From the NCBI GenBank assembly GCA_947501045.1, contig CANMUI010000006.1, forward strand, positions 124,001-188,000: 64,000 nucleotides of DNA, read 5' to 3'. Of the stretch, positions 42,693-52,014 are shown in pieces. The stretch comes from an uncultured Psychrobacter sp. Lineage in GTDB: Bacteria; Pseudomonadota; Gammaproteobacteria; Pseudomonadales; Moraxellaceae. The notes below the pieces were generated by a model, which ran no database searches, was not told the origin of the DNA, and was given only the letters and a program-made list of their open reading frames with translations. Position 1 is the first letter of the stretch. Each line of letters starts with the position of its first letter. Made by a program: the position numbers and the translations under genes.

Positions 42693-43979
42693 ATGTTACA
42701 AGACCAATGCTTATGGAACATGACAGCGCCCAATATTGATACCTATAGTCAGTTAAGTAACGACACTCAAGCGAGCGTTTGTATCATTGGCGGTGGTTAT
42801 ACTGGGCTATCAGCAGCGATACATTTGGCCGAAAAAGGTGTCAAAGTTGTCTTGCTTGAGAGTCAAGCGATTGGCAATGGCGGTTCAGGTAAAAGTGTAG
42901 GTTTGGTCAATGCAGGAACTTGGGCGCGTCCCGATGATCTGAACGTTACTTTAGGCGAGTCGGTAGGTGAACGCTTAACCGAAGCGCTTGGACTAGCGCC
43001 AAGCTTGGTATTTGATTTAATCGAGCGTTATGATATCGACGCGCAAGCGACGCAAAACGGCAACATTCATATGGCTCATAATGCCAAAGGTGAGGCCGAT
43101 GTCGAAGTCAGATATGAGCAACTGCGCCGCCGCGGTGCCAATGTTGAGATATTAACCGGTAGTCGCTGTCATGAATACTGCGGCACCAAAAGCATTAATA
43201 AGGCCCTGCTAGATCACCGTGCCGGCACAATCAATCCGCTGGCTTATGTTAGAGGCCTCGCCAAAGTAGCGACAGATCTTGGTGTAACTATCTACGAGCA
43301 TTCAGCCGTTGAAGCACTACAAAAAGTAGAGGGCTACTGGTATGCCAGAACCGCTAAAGCTCGCGTAAAATCTGAGCGCGTCATTATCGCCACCAATGCC
43401 TATACCGAAGGCGAGTGGACGCAAATTAAAAAGACCTTTTATCTGGTTTATTATTATCAAATTGCTTCTGAGCCGCTAACGGGCGCGGCAGCCGAGCGCA
43501 TTTTGCCTCATAAAATGGGCGCTTGGGACACACGTCTTGCGCTATCTAGCTTTCGTCGTGACAAGGACGATCGTTTGTTATTAGGTACGGTAGGCGGCAC
43601 CCAGCTTAAACCCAAATCCTTTTATCAAGCATGGGCCAATAATGTGCAAAAAAGCTATTATCCTGATCTGCCCGCCTTTAATTGGCAGTATGAGTGGTGT
43701 GGTAAATTTGGTTTTACGCCGGATCATATTTTTCGAGTATTAGAGCCCGATGAAGGTATCATAACGGCCACTGCTTACAATGGTCGCGGTATCACCACGG
43801 GAACTATGATGGGTAAATGTTTTGCCGATTATATTTTGAGTGGAGATAGAGCGAATATTCCTTTGCCGTTTAAGACGTTAGAAGAGTGCAAAATACCGCT
43901 AAGTACGCTTAAATCCACTTTTACCGAGGTGGGATTAACGCTTTATCATGCCGGACAGTGTTTGCGGATTATTGGGTAA
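42693..43979 (+). CDS. amaA: L-pipecolate oxidase (FAD-dependent, DAO family)
   Basis: Oxidises L-pipecolate to piperideine-6-carboxylate, the substrate of AmaB. The 428-aa length equals that recalled for Pseudomonas AmaA. It has the FAD Rossmann motif CIIGGGYTGLSAAIHLAE at about 31-48, the ATG-like second motif ERVIIATNAYTEGEW, and a C-terminal FAD-loop YNGRGITTGTMMGK. It starts 23 bp after the NhaC-family gene (AAGGGAAG ribosome site), so they are cotranscribed. Other DAO-family amino-acid oxidases look alike; the neighbouring amaB and hglS support the choice. Confidence 0.82.
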   Translation: MLQDQCLWNMTAPNIDTYSQLSNDTQASVCIIGGGYTGLSAAIHLAEKGVKVVLLESQAIGNGGSGKSVGLVNAGTWARPDDLNVTLGESVGERLTEALGLAPSLVFDLIERYDIDAQATQNGNIHMAHNAKGEADVEVRYEQLRRRGANVEILTGSRCHEYCGTKSINKALLDHRAGTINPLAYVRGLAKVATDLGVTIYEHSAVEALQKVEGYWYARTAKARVKSERVIIATNAYTEGEWTQIKKTFYLVYYYQIASEPLTGAAAERILPHKMGAWDTRLALSSFRRDKDDRLLLGTVGGTQLKPKSFYQAWANNVQKSYYPDLPAFNWQYEWCGKFGFTPDHIFRVLEPDEGIITATAYNGRGITTGTMMGKCFADYILSGDRANIPLPFKTLEECKIPLSTLKSTFTEVGLTLYHAGQCLRIIG

Positions 43980-43995
43980 GATGGTTAGAGCGTTC

Positions 43996-44994
43996 TTAAG
44001 AGTTGGAGCGCGAAAACTTATCCTGATATTGTTTTGGCGTCAGTTCAGTTGCGCGTTTAAATAGCCGACTAAAGGATGAGATATCACTATAACCAACTTG
44101 AAAAGCAAGCGACTTTATCGTCACCTCTTTGGACTCCAACAGCCGCTTGGCCTGCTCAATTCTCACCGCTTGTATATACTCAATCGGGCGCATGGCAGTA
44201 CAAGCCTGAAAGCGCCGGTTTAACGTGCGTGGGGTGATGTTGACCATGGCGGCCAAAGTACTAACTTCAATGGACTGACTAAAATTATTTTCGATAAAGG
44301 CTTGCACCTTTTTAACCAAGGCATCTGAGTGCGGCTTATGCAAAGTCACATTGCTATAGCTGCCTTGACTGCCACGTTTGCTATCAATAATTTGCGTTTT
44401 TGCCACCTGCGTTGATACCTCCCGCCCGCAGTAGCGCTCGATCAATAACAGCGCCAAATCATAAAAAGCACTACCGCCCGCCGCGCAAAATATATTCTCT
44501 GACTGAGTAACAAATTGGTTCTCTTGCAAGTCAACCAGCGGGTAATCGCTTTTAAACTTATCTGCATAACCCCAATGGGTAGTGGCGGTTTTGCCGTCTA
44601 GCAGCCCTGCTTTGGCTAAAAAAAACGCACCGCTGCAATTGCTGGCGATATCGGCTTGCGTGCTGGCAAGACGCTGTAAATGCGGTAGTAATTCACGATT
44701 CTGCTGCAAAACCTTGTCGATTGAATCACCAATGGTAGGAATTAATAATAAATCGCAATCTTTTACCTTTGCAATATCACAATGTGCTTGCATGATTAAG
44801 CGATTGCTACATCTGATATCCGCGCCGTTTAAACTTGCAATTTGTACGCTAAATCTAGGCTGTACCTCCAAATCCAAGAAGCGCTGCCAACTGACGCCAG
44901 TAAATGAAAATAGATCCAGCGCCCCTGATAGCACGCTACCCAGCACCCCATCGAATCCCAAGATAATGACTTTAAAAGGCTCGCGGTTTGGCAT
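43996..44994 (-). CDS. GlxA-type AraC-family transcriptional regulator (DJ-1/PfpI sensor domain)
   Basis: A 332-aa regulator with an N-terminal DJ-1/PfpI-like domain (about 1-190; FKVIILGFDGVLGS, SNCSGAFFLAKAGLLDG with the nucleophile-elbow Cys, TTHWGYADKF) and a C-terminal AraC double helix-turn-helix (TLAAMVNITPRTLNRRF, SLAFQVGYSDISSFSRLFKR). GlxA-type proteins often control amino-acid or quaternary-amine catabolism. ATG 44994 is favoured over 45015 because AAAGGA stands at proper distance. It is convergent with amaA, 16 bp apart, so its target may be the amaA operon or the downstream locus. Confidence 0.82.
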   Translation of the reverse strand: MPNREPFKVIILGFDGVLGSVLSGALDLFSFTGVSWQRFLDLEVQPRFSVQIASLNGADIRCSNRLIMQAHCDIAKVKDCDLLLIPTIGDSIDKVLQQNRELLPHLQRLASTQADIASNCSGAFFLAKAGLLDGKTATTHWGYADKFKSDYPLVDLQENQFVTQSENIFCAAGGSAFYDLALLLIERYCGREVSTQVAKTQIIDSKRGSQGSYSNVTLHKPHSDALVKKVQAFIENNFSQSIEVSTLAAMVNITPRTLNRRFQACTAMRPIEYIQAVRIEQAKRLLESKEVTIKSLAFQVGYSDISSFSRLFKRATELTPKQYQDKFSRSNS

Positions 44995-45060
44995 GGGTTT
45001 ATGTCCTTTTATCATTTTCTTTTAGTTTTGTAGCTGGCTTAACTTTAAAGATATGCAACA

Positions 45061-45170
45061 TTGTGCTACTGGTATAAATTTTCCTTGCTGGCTGCTTACA
45101 TGAATTTCACAGAGGCTGCGCAAAATTTATCCCAGTAGCACTGTTACACCTCCGAAGTGTTACAACTATA
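45061..45170. repeat. Dispersed palindromic repeat element, copy D
   Basis: GTGCTACTGGTATAAATTTT on the left pairs with AAATTTATCCCAGTAGCAC on the right, enclosing GAGGCTGCGC, and the right end GTTACAACTATATTT resembles that of copy A. The outer left terminus seen in copies A and C is absent. It lies in the 365-bp spacer 44995-45359 between the GlxA-type regulator and the acyl-CoA dehydrogenase; the remainder is AT-rich and holds presumed divergent promoters. Confidence 0.65.
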
Positions 45171-45359
45171 TTTAGATTTGATTAGTTGACGTATGCTTGT
45201 GCTTTTAGCACATTATTTTGCTATAGCTAATAAATAAATGTCGCTTTTCACCTTAATTATGTCATAAATGACAATACGGTACAGGGCTAAATTAGATTAC
45301 TATTGATACAACCACTACTTATATTATTCACTGACCAAACACGACTTAACGAGAACACT

Positions 45360-47180
45360 ATGGCCACCGATACTTTAATTAATGATTTTGAACTACCGTT
45401 TCAACTATATGATGTACTAAATGTTGAAGCCTTGACCCAGCATCCTAAGTTCTCCGAGCACAACCGCGAGACCTTTGATGCGGTATTAGATACTGCTGAT
45501 AAAATTGCGACCAATTTATTTTTACCGCACAACCACCTTGCCGATAAAGACGAGCCGCAGTTCGATGGTAAAACGGTGTCGATGATAGACGATGTTAAAG
45601 TAGCCTTTGATGCTTTTCGTGAGTCCGGCTTTATCGCTGGTCGTTATAGCTTTGAAGACGGTGGTATGCAACTGCCTGAAACCGTAATGACGGCAGTGGC
45701 AGGCTATTTTATGGCGGCTAATCCCTCGACGACCGCGTATCCTTTTTTGACCACCGCCGCGATCAATGTGATCTCTCATTTTGCCAGCGACGAGGTCAAA
45801 GACGCCTTTATGCCGCGTATGCTCACCGGCGAATTTACCGGCACCATGGCGTTAACCGAACCGCACGCTGGCTCGTCGTTATCAGATATTAGAACCACAG
45901 CGACTGAGCAAGAAGACGGCTCTTATCGCATTAAAGGCAGCAAGATTTATATCTCCGGCGGCGATCATGAATTGTCCGATAACATTGTACATTTAGTATT
46001 GGCGAAGATTCCAGGCGGGCCTGGCGGCGTCAAAGGAATCTCCTTGTTTGTCGTGCCTAAATATCGTCTCAAGGAAGATGGTTCAATAGGCGAGCGTAAC
46101 GACGTACATCTCACCGGACTGCTGCACAAACTGGGTTATCGTGGTACTACTTCTACCGCTTTGAGTTTTGGTGATAAAGGAGAGTGCTATGGTTACCTCG
46201 TAGGCGAACCACATTTTGGTCTGCGTTATATGTTTAAGATGATGAACGAGGCGCGTATTGGAGTCGGATTTGGTGCGGCGATGATTGGCTATCGCGGTTA
46301 TCAATACTCGCTTGATTATGCTAAAGACAGAACTCAAGGTCGTATTGCACCTAAGAATAAACCTGAAGATGAAGCCATCGCTATCATCAATCACGGTGAT
46401 GTCAAACGTATGCTGCTGGCACAAAAGGCTTATACAGAAGGCGGCATGGCGCTATGTCTCTATGGCTCCAATATTATCGACCGTATCAATACCACCGATG
46501 ACGAAACCCTCAAAAACGAGCTGTCAGAATTATTAGATTTACTAACGCCAGTCATCAAAGCATGGCCGTCTGAATACGGCCCAAAAGCCAATGATTTAGC
46601 CATCCAAGTGTTGGGCGGTGCCGGATATACGCGCGAATATCATGCCGAGCAGTATTGGCGCGACAATCGTCTCAATCCCATCCATGAAGGTACCAATGGC
46701 GTACAAGCACTAGATTTGTCATTTCGTAAACTGTGGCAAAAGGGTGGTCTGGGCATTCAGGTTTTAAAACGTGAGATTACGCAAGACTTGGAAAGTATCA
46801 GCACACCAGGGGCGGCAAAATTGGCGGGTAAGCTAACACCTTATATGGCTCATTTGCATGAAGTATTAGTACATCTAAGCAAGATATTACCGACTGAAAA
46901 AGCCATTACTTTAACCGGTAACGCGCAAGCCTTGATGAATGTATTTGCTTCAATCGTGGTTAGCTGGATTTGGATCCGCCAAGCGAGTAAAGCGGAGCAA
47001 TTGATTGCTAATGAGCAAAACTCTTCTACTAAAGACAGCGATAAGCAAAACTTCTATCATGGTAAAATCCAAGCGGCAAAATACTTTATCGATTGGGAAT
47101 TGCCAACCATTCAGCGTGATATTGCTCTGTTAAATAACGACAATGCGGTGTGTACCGATATGCAGGTAGAGTGGTTTTAA
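45360..47180 (+). CDS. Acyl-CoA dehydrogenase, large C-terminal-domain type (DmdC/FadE-like)
   Basis: FAD-dependent alpha,beta-dehydrogenation of an acyl-CoA. The 606-aa length and the sequence (FDAVLDTADKIA near the start, ALTEPHAGSSLSDIRTTA, GGAGYTREYHAEQYWRDNRLN, IHEGTNGVQALDL) place it with the roughly 600-aa DmdC-type dehydrogenases, several of which act on short or branched acyl-CoAs. The frame is open to 45303, but ATG 45360 starts the conserved domain. It heads a three-gene run with two short-chain dehydrogenases 53 and 40 bp apart. The true substrate is not evident. Confidence 0.83.
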   Translation: MATDTLINDFELPFQLYDVLNVEALTQHPKFSEHNRETFDAVLDTADKIATNLFLPHNHLADKDEPQFDGKTVSMIDDVKVAFDAFRESGFIAGRYSFEDGGMQLPETVMTAVAGYFMAANPSTTAYPFLTTAAINVISHFASDEVKDAFMPRMLTGEFTGTMALTEPHAGSSLSDIRTTATEQEDGSYRIKGSKIYISGGDHELSDNIVHLVLAKIPGGPGGVKGISLFVVPKYRLKEDGSIGERNDVHLTGLLHKLGYRGTTSTALSFGDKGECYGYLVGEPHFGLRYMFKMMNEARIGVGFGAAMIGYRGYQYSLDYAKDRTQGRIAPKNKPEDEAIAIINHGDVKRMLLAQKAYTEGGMALCLYGSNIIDRINTTDDETLKNELSELLDLLTPVIKAWPSEYGPKANDLAIQVLGGAGYTREYHAEQYWRDNRLNPIHEGTNGVQALDLSFRKLWQKGGLGIQVLKREITQDLESISTPGAAKLAGKLTPYMAHLHEVLVHLSKILPTEKAITLTGNAQALMNVFASIVVSWIWIRQASKAEQLIANEQNSSTKDSDKQNFYHGKIQAAKYFIDWELPTIQRDIALLNNDNAVCTDMQVEWF

Positions 47181-47233
47181 GAGTATTTATTTAAAATCTA
47201 ACTATATTAACTAAAACATTAAAGGAATCAACA

Positions 47234-48037
47234 ATGACAACAAACGGAATTCAAACCACTGAACTTGTTAATCTGCCAGCGTCAAATGTCGCAAATAAAC
47301 GGATTTTAATTACCGGCGGTGCCTCTGGTATTGGTGCCGCCAGCGCACTACTTTTAGCCAGTCGTGGTGCAAAAGTGGTGATTGGGGATTTAGCAGAAGA
47401 GCTTGGTGCAGCTGTTGCTAAACGAGGACAGGACGCAGGTCATAGCATCACCTTTCATAAAGTAGATGTGACCAGCGGTGAAGCAGTACGCGCGCTATTT
47501 AAATTTGCCACGGACGAGCTTGGTGGTTTGGATGTGGTCATAAATAATGCTGGTATCGACCATCATCCAGCACCTATGCACGAGATCAGTGAAGAGGACT
47601 TTGACCGTAATATCGCGGTGAATCTAAAAGGTGTCTGGCATTGTATGCGCGCGGCGGTTGGCTGCATGGCACCCAATGGCGGCGGTCATGTCATCAATAT
47701 TGCCTCCATTGCCGGATTGCGCTCAGCGCCCTTATTGTCAGCTTATAGCGCGGCCAAACATGGGGTGATGGGATTGACCAAGTCCGCCGCTCATGAGTAC
47801 GCGCGGGTCAATATTCGTTTCAATGCCGTTTGCCCCAGTTTTATCGATACGCCAATGGTACAGAGCACCATGGCAAAGATGGATGAGCGCGCCCAACAAG
47901 CGACCATTAAAGCTAGTCCGATGCGTCGTTTAGGAGAAGTCGATGAAGTCGCAGGCGCGATTGCATGGCTGGCAAGCGATGAGAGCAGCTTTATGAATGG
48001 TCATGCGTTCACCTTAGATGGTGGGATGTTAGCTTAG
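47234..48037 (+). CDS. Short-chain dehydrogenase/reductase (SDR), gene 1
   Basis: A 267-aa classical SDR: cofactor motif TGGASGIGAAS, NNAGID, catalytic Ser in NIASIAG and YSAAKHG (Tyr-x3-Lys), ending FTLDGGMLA. Acidic GDLAEE after the second strand suggests NAD(H) preference. With the preceding acyl-CoA dehydrogenase it probably oxidises a hydroxyacyl-CoA or alcohol intermediate; substrate unknown. AAAGGAA precedes the ATG. Confidence 0.82.
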   Translation: MTTNGIQTTELVNLPASNVANKRILITGGASGIGAASALLLASRGAKVVIGDLAEELGAAVAKRGQDAGHSITFHKVDVTSGEAVRALFKFATDELGGLDVVINNAGIDHHPAPMHEISEEDFDRNIAVNLKGVWHCMRAAVGCMAPNGGGHVINIASIAGLRSAPLLSAYSAAKHGVMGLTKSAAHEYARVNIRFNAVCPSFIDTPMVQSTMAKMDERAQQATIKASPMRRLGEVDEVAGAIAWLASDESSFMNGHAFTLDGGMLA

Positions 48038-48077
48038 AGATTGATTACTTTTAGTATTTTACAAATAAGGGAAAATT

Positions 48078-48839
48078 ATGAAAAACCTATTTGATTTAAC
48101 CGGAAAAATTGCATTGGTGACTGGCGCCAGTCGCGGTATTGGCGAATCTATTGCTCGTCTGCTTGCAGCGCACGGTGCCCATGTGATTGTCTCTAGCCGC
48201 AAAATTGACGCTTGCCAAGCGGTCGCTGATAGTATTAACGAGAATGGTGATAAGGCCAGCGCCTATGCTTGTCATGTAGGCGAGATGGAGCAGATTGATG
48301 CTATCTTTGAGCATATAAAGAATGAGTTTGGCCGTATTGATATCTTAGTTAATAACGCCGCTGCTAACCCTTATTATGGACATATTTTAGATACCGATTT
48401 AGGTGCGTTTCAAAAGACCGTCGATGTCAATATCCGTGGCTATTTCTTTATGTCGACGGCGGCAGGTAAAATGATGCGCGAGCAGGGCGACGGGGTTATT
48501 TTAAATACTGCTTCAGTTAATGGTATTGTAGCCGGCGACAAGCAAGGCATTTACTCTATTACCAAAGCGGCGGTGATTAGTATGACTAAAGCCTTTGCTA
48601 AAGAGTGTGGTCCGTTGAATATTCGTGTCAATGCATTATTGCCGGGGCTTACCGATACCAAGTTTGCCTCAGCTTTAACTACTAATGAGAAAGTGTTAAA
48701 TATGGCACTACATGCTATTCCATTAGGACGAGTCGCTGACCCTGATGAGATGGCAGGTACAGTTCTATATCTGGTCTCTGATGCCTCAAGCTATACTACT
48801 GGTGCGTGCGTACTGGTCGATGGTGGGATGCTGGCTTAA
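48078..48839 (+). CDS. Short-chain dehydrogenase/reductase (SDR), gene 2
   Basis: A 253-aa classical SDR with TGASRGIGES, NNAAANPYYGH, catalytic NTASVNG and YSITKAAV, and ending VLVDGGMLA, the same closing residues as its upstream neighbour. SSRK after strand two suggests NADP(H). The two SDRs are only moderately alike, so this is not a recent duplication. Forty bp separate it from gene 1, and a terminator follows at 48877. Confidence 0.82.
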   Translation: MKNLFDLTGKIALVTGASRGIGESIARLLAAHGAHVIVSSRKIDACQAVADSINENGDKASAYACHVGEMEQIDAIFEHIKNEFGRIDILVNNAAANPYYGHILDTDLGAFQKTVDVNIRGYFFMSTAAGKMMREQGDGVILNTASVNGIVAGDKQGIYSITKAAVISMTKAFAKECGPLNIRVNALLPGLTDTKFASALTTNEKVLNMALHAIPLGRVADPDEMAGTVLYLVSDASSYTTGACVLVDGGMLA

Positions 48840-48876
48840 TTATTTATCAACCTTATCAGCCACAATTGGACAAAAT

Positions 48877-48908
48877 AAAAGGACAAGTTATTTAAATCTT
48901 GTCCTTTT
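48877..48908 (+). terminator. Terminator after the acyl-CoA dehydrogenase/SDR operon
   Basis: Perfect 11-bp stem AAAAGGACAAG / CTTGTCCTTTT with a 10-base loop. The A-rich and T-rich arms allow function for the convergent dctP gene too. Confidence 0.82.
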
Positions 48909-48974
48909 ATATTATGTCGATATTAAATACGTCATCTTTTAAGAGATATATTTATATAAGCATTACTTCTTAAT

Positions 48975-50045
48975 TTATCCTTCACAGGCGGCGCTGGCAG
49001 CTTGGGCTTTTTCATAAACTCCATCGGCGTCCAACCCTAAAGCGTTAACGTCAGCCAAGTATTTATTAGTGCCTTCTAATAAAGGACCTTTCCAATCAGG
49101 ATCGTTTAAGGGATCGGGAATATCAATAATGGTATCGCCTTTAGCACGTGCCTCTTCCATAAACTTGGCGTCTTCTCTATCAAACATCTCTCCTGCGATG
49201 TCAGCCATCACTCTACCTGAATTATCATCAATGATCTTTTTCAAATCATCAGGCAGGCTTTCATACTTATCCTTATTCATGGTGACCAGCAAGGCTGAGC
49301 TATAAAAGGGGATATTGGTATGAGCACTGGTTATCTCTGTGAGTTTAAAATCACCAGTAGGACTCCAAGGCAAGCTTAAACCGTCAATAACACCTCTTTG
49401 CAAAGAGGTGTAGATATCAGTTGCTGGTAATCCTACAGGAGAGGCGCCAGTCGCCTCAATGATATCGCCTGCGACTGCCGAAGGTCTACGAATGCGCATA
49501 CCTTTCATATCTGCTGGTGTACGAATAGGCGTATCTACGGTATGCAAAACCCCAGGACCGGCACCCATCATAAATAGTAGATGCGTATCTTCGTATTCGC
49601 CCGCAAGCGTACCATCGTCATAGAGAGTTTGTAGCATACAACTCATCTGACCCGCTGAATTCGATAAACCTGGCAACTCAGCAATAGTTGTTAAAGGAAA
49701 GCGTCCGGCTGTGTAGCCATGAGCCTGCGAGCCGATATCAATGGTACCCTTAGCAGCAGCATCGTAAGTAACATCAGGTTTGCTTAGCGTTGCTGAGGGA
49801 TAAAGCTCTACTTTTAAGCGACCGTCTGATTCTTCTTCTAGCCTTTGAGCCCAAGGTGCGAACACATCCGTATGCATAGCTGAAGTTGCCGGCCAAAAAT
49901 GCGAAAATCGTAAAGTAGTGGTTTCCTGTGTCGCAGTAGCAGCAGAAGCCTCTTCATTGCTATCTGTTTGATTAGAACAACCAGCCATGCCTAGCGCTAT
50001 TGCCATAGACAAAAACATAGCCCCGACTTTAACTTTAGTAGTCAT
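48975..50045 (-). CDS. TRAP transporter substrate-binding lipoprotein (DctP family)
   Basis: A 356-aa periplasmic binding protein for an organic acid. It has a type II signal peptide ending MAGC (lipidated Cys about residue 23), an Asn/Glu/Ala-rich tether, and the DctP domain (LRFSHFWPATSAMHTDV, ADMKGMRIRRPSA, IDGLSLPW). The membrane partners DctQ and DctM are not beside it; on its minus-strand downstream side are the convergent SDR genes. It follows the paa operon on the same strand but behind a strong terminator at 50186, so it has its own promoter. A phenylacetate or related aromatic acid ligand is possible from position only. Confidence 0.82.
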   Translation of the reverse strand: MTTKVKVGAMFLSMAIALGMAGCSNQTDSNEEASAATATQETTTLRFSHFWPATSAMHTDVFAPWAQRLEEESDGRLKVELYPSATLSKPDVTYDAAAKGTIDIGSQAHGYTAGRFPLTTIAELPGLSNSAGQMSCMLQTLYDDGTLAGEYEDTHLLFMMGAGPGVLHTVDTPIRTPADMKGMRIRRPSAVAGDIIEATGASPVGLPATDIYTSLQRGVIDGLSLPWSPTGDFKLTEITSAHTNIPFYSSALLVTMNKDKYESLPDDLKKIIDDNSGRVMADIAGEMFDREDAKFMEEARAKGDTIIDIPDPLNDPDWKGPLLEGTNKYLADVNALGLDADGVYEKAQAASAACEG

Positions 50046-50185
50046 ATTTATTACTTCCTTGTAGATAAATTAAAAACATTAATTACTTGCAATATACTAC
50101 ACAAAATTTACAATGATGTAATCGTTTTTCTCAACTAAATATTGTTCAGTTTGATATAAATCATGGTTTGATGAAGTTAATACAA

Positions 50186-50225
50186 AAAACCTCATGGATA
50201 TTCAATACAATATCCATGAGGTTTT
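50186..50225 (-). terminator. Terminator of the paaABCDE operon
   Basis: Perfect 15-bp inverted repeat AAAACCTCATGGATA (50186-50200) / TATCCATGAGGTTTT (50211-50225), 10-base loop. On the minus strand it follows the paaE stop by about 105 bp and ends in a T run. Confidence 0.85.
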
Positions 50226-50330
50226 ATTATAAAATTAATAGTTTTTTCTCAGACCATCTCTCTTATAGTCTATATCTTTTGTAGTCTGTGTAAGTAACGA
50301 GCATGCTCTTTTTTTAAGCATTTAACAGAG

Positions 50331-51398
50331 TTAAACATCAAAATCTACTATCGCCGTTTCAGTTTGCACATGAGCCTGGCAGGTCAATACGTAGCCAAGA
50401 TCTACTTCATAATCTTCAAGTCCGTAGTTGACGTCCATAGTCGCCTCGCCTTCAACCATTTTGGCTTTACAAGTGGCGCAGACACCGCCCTTACAAGCAA
50501 AAGGTACACTTGCACCTGCATCAATCGCCGCGTCAAGTACACTTTGACCTTCGGCTAGCCCAATAACTTGCTCGCGACCACCAGAGATGATTTTGATTTG
50601 TTTATCAGCATCGCTATGGACAACAGGACGACGTACCGTTTGGCTAGTAGGGGTACCAAATAATTCAAGATGAATCTTCTTTTTATCAATACCTTTGTCA
50701 ATCAAAGCCTCTCTAAAACCTTCGATAATAGGTAGTGGGCCGCATAAGTAAGTGTGATCCAAGGTATCTGTATTAATAAAAGCGGATAGTAATTGCTCAA
50801 AGCGCGCGCCTTCAGGACGAACCGACAAAATCTCTAAATCTCTAGGCTCACGGGTTAACACATGAACGATGGAGAGGCGATCCATATACTTATTTTTTAG
50901 TGCTTCTAGCTGCTCAAAAAACATCACAGTTTGTCGCTTGGCATTAATATAAATAAAATCTACCTGCGTATGTTCAGTGTTTTCAAGTAAGTAGGTCGTC
51001 ATTGCCAAGATAGGCGTAACACCGCTACCAGCTGCAACAAATAAATACTGCTTTGCTCGCTGCATCTCTTCAGTATCATCTATCGGCAAGCGAAAGTCGC
51101 CTTGCGGTGCCATAACCTCTAAAACATCACCTTCTTTTACCGTGCTAGAGATATGCTGCGAGAAGACGCCCTCGGGTACATTTTTAATACCTACACGTAG
51201 ATAATTATCACCCATTTGGCATATCGAATAAAAACGCTCAACATCTTCATCAGCAATTTGCATTTTGAGTTTGAGGTGTTGACCGGGGAGGGCTTTGAAA
51301 TGATCTGATAGATCTTGCGGGATATCGAATTTGAGTGTCACTGCTTCATCAGTTTCAGGTAGTACTTCAACAACCTTTAGCGGGTGATAAACAGACAT
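50331..51398 (-). CDS. paaE: Phenylacetyl-CoA epoxidase, reductase subunit
   Basis: Feeds NADPH electrons to the PaaAC diiron epoxidase. The 355-aa protein has an FAD-binding barrel (RFYSICQMG), an NADP domain (AAGSGVTPILAM, CGPLPIIEGFREAL) and a C-terminal plant-type ferredoxin with CKGGVCATCKAK and the fourth ligand in YVLTCQAH. Last gene of the minus-strand operon; the gap to paaD is 87 bp. Confidence 0.93.
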   Translation of the reverse strand: MSVYHPLKVVEVLPETDEAVTLKFDIPQDLSDHFKALPGQHLKLKMQIADEDVERFYSICQMGDNYLRVGIKNVPEGVFSQHISSTVKEGDVLEVMAPQGDFRLPIDDTEEMQRAKQYLFVAAGSGVTPILAMTTYLLENTEHTQVDFIYINAKRQTVMFFEQLEALKNKYMDRLSIVHVLTREPRDLEILSVRPEGARFEQLLSAFINTDTLDHTYLCGPLPIIEGFREALIDKGIDKKKIHLELFGTPTSQTVRRPVVHSDADKQIKIISGGREQVIGLAEGQSVLDAAIDAGASVPFACKGGVCATCKAKMVEGEATMDVNYGLEDYEVDLGYVLTCQAHVQTETAIVDFDV

Positions 51399-51485
51399 AG
51401 TTATTCCTTTAAAATTTGTCTATGAAGTTAGTCGTAAATTTCTAAAATTAGCTGCAACAAATGATCAAGCTAGTAAAACTTTGAG

Positions 51486-51977
51486 TTAATGACATTTAAA
51501 GTATTCAAACGGCTCTTTGCATTCAAGACACTTATATAGAGATTTACAGGCCGTAGCACCGAACTGACTGACCAATTGGTATTCAAGGCTACCACAGTTG
51601 GGACAGCGTCTGGGCTCATTGTCATCTCCTGTACCAGGCGGAGCTATGCCATAAGTCTCAAGCTTGACGATCGCTTCAGGTGTGATCCAATCCGTCGACC
51701 ATGCTGGAATCAACTGCTCTTTTAAAAGGGGCTCAGGATAGCCTGCATCAGTTAAAGCATCACTAACCATTTTTCTAATAGCAGCGGTAGCAGGACAGCC
51801 AATATAAGTAGGAGTAAGGGTAACTGTAATAGTTCCAGCTTTATCATCAATACTGACATCACGAATAATACCTAGATCATCTAACGTAAGTACCGGTACC
51901 TCAGGATCAGGCACTTCAGCCAAGATTTGTTTGATCTCATCAATATCAAGCATCGGAGTTAGTTGAATCTTAGTCAT
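51486..51977 (-). CDS. paaD: Phenylacetyl-CoA epoxidase assembly protein
   Basis: A 163-aa protein with an N-terminal MIP18/DUF59 domain (EVPDPEVPVLTLDDLGI, TPTYIGCPAT) and a C-terminal cysteine-rich part (CPNCGS, CKSLYKCLECKEPF) able to bind Zn or Fe-S. PaaD-type proteins are thought to help maturation of the epoxidase iron centres. Between paaC and paaE, as in other paa operons. Confidence 0.92.
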   Translation of the reverse strand: MTKIQLTPMLDIDEIKQILAEVPDPEVPVLTLDDLGIIRDVSIDDKAGTITVTLTPTYIGCPATAAIRKMVSDALTDAGYPEPLLKEQLIPAWSTDWITPEAIVKLETYGIAPPGTGDDNEPRRCPNCGSLEYQLVSQFGATACKSLYKCLECKEPFEYFKCH

Positions 51978-52014
51978 ATTAGTACCTATCAGTTAGTCAT
52001 TACTTACTAGTCAC

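Noticed and set aside
44582..45025. Plus-strand reading frame opposite the GlxA-type regulator
   Set aside because: It is the antisense shadow of a well-conserved DJ-1/AraC gene; composition is atypical (Ser/Leu/Cys-rich).
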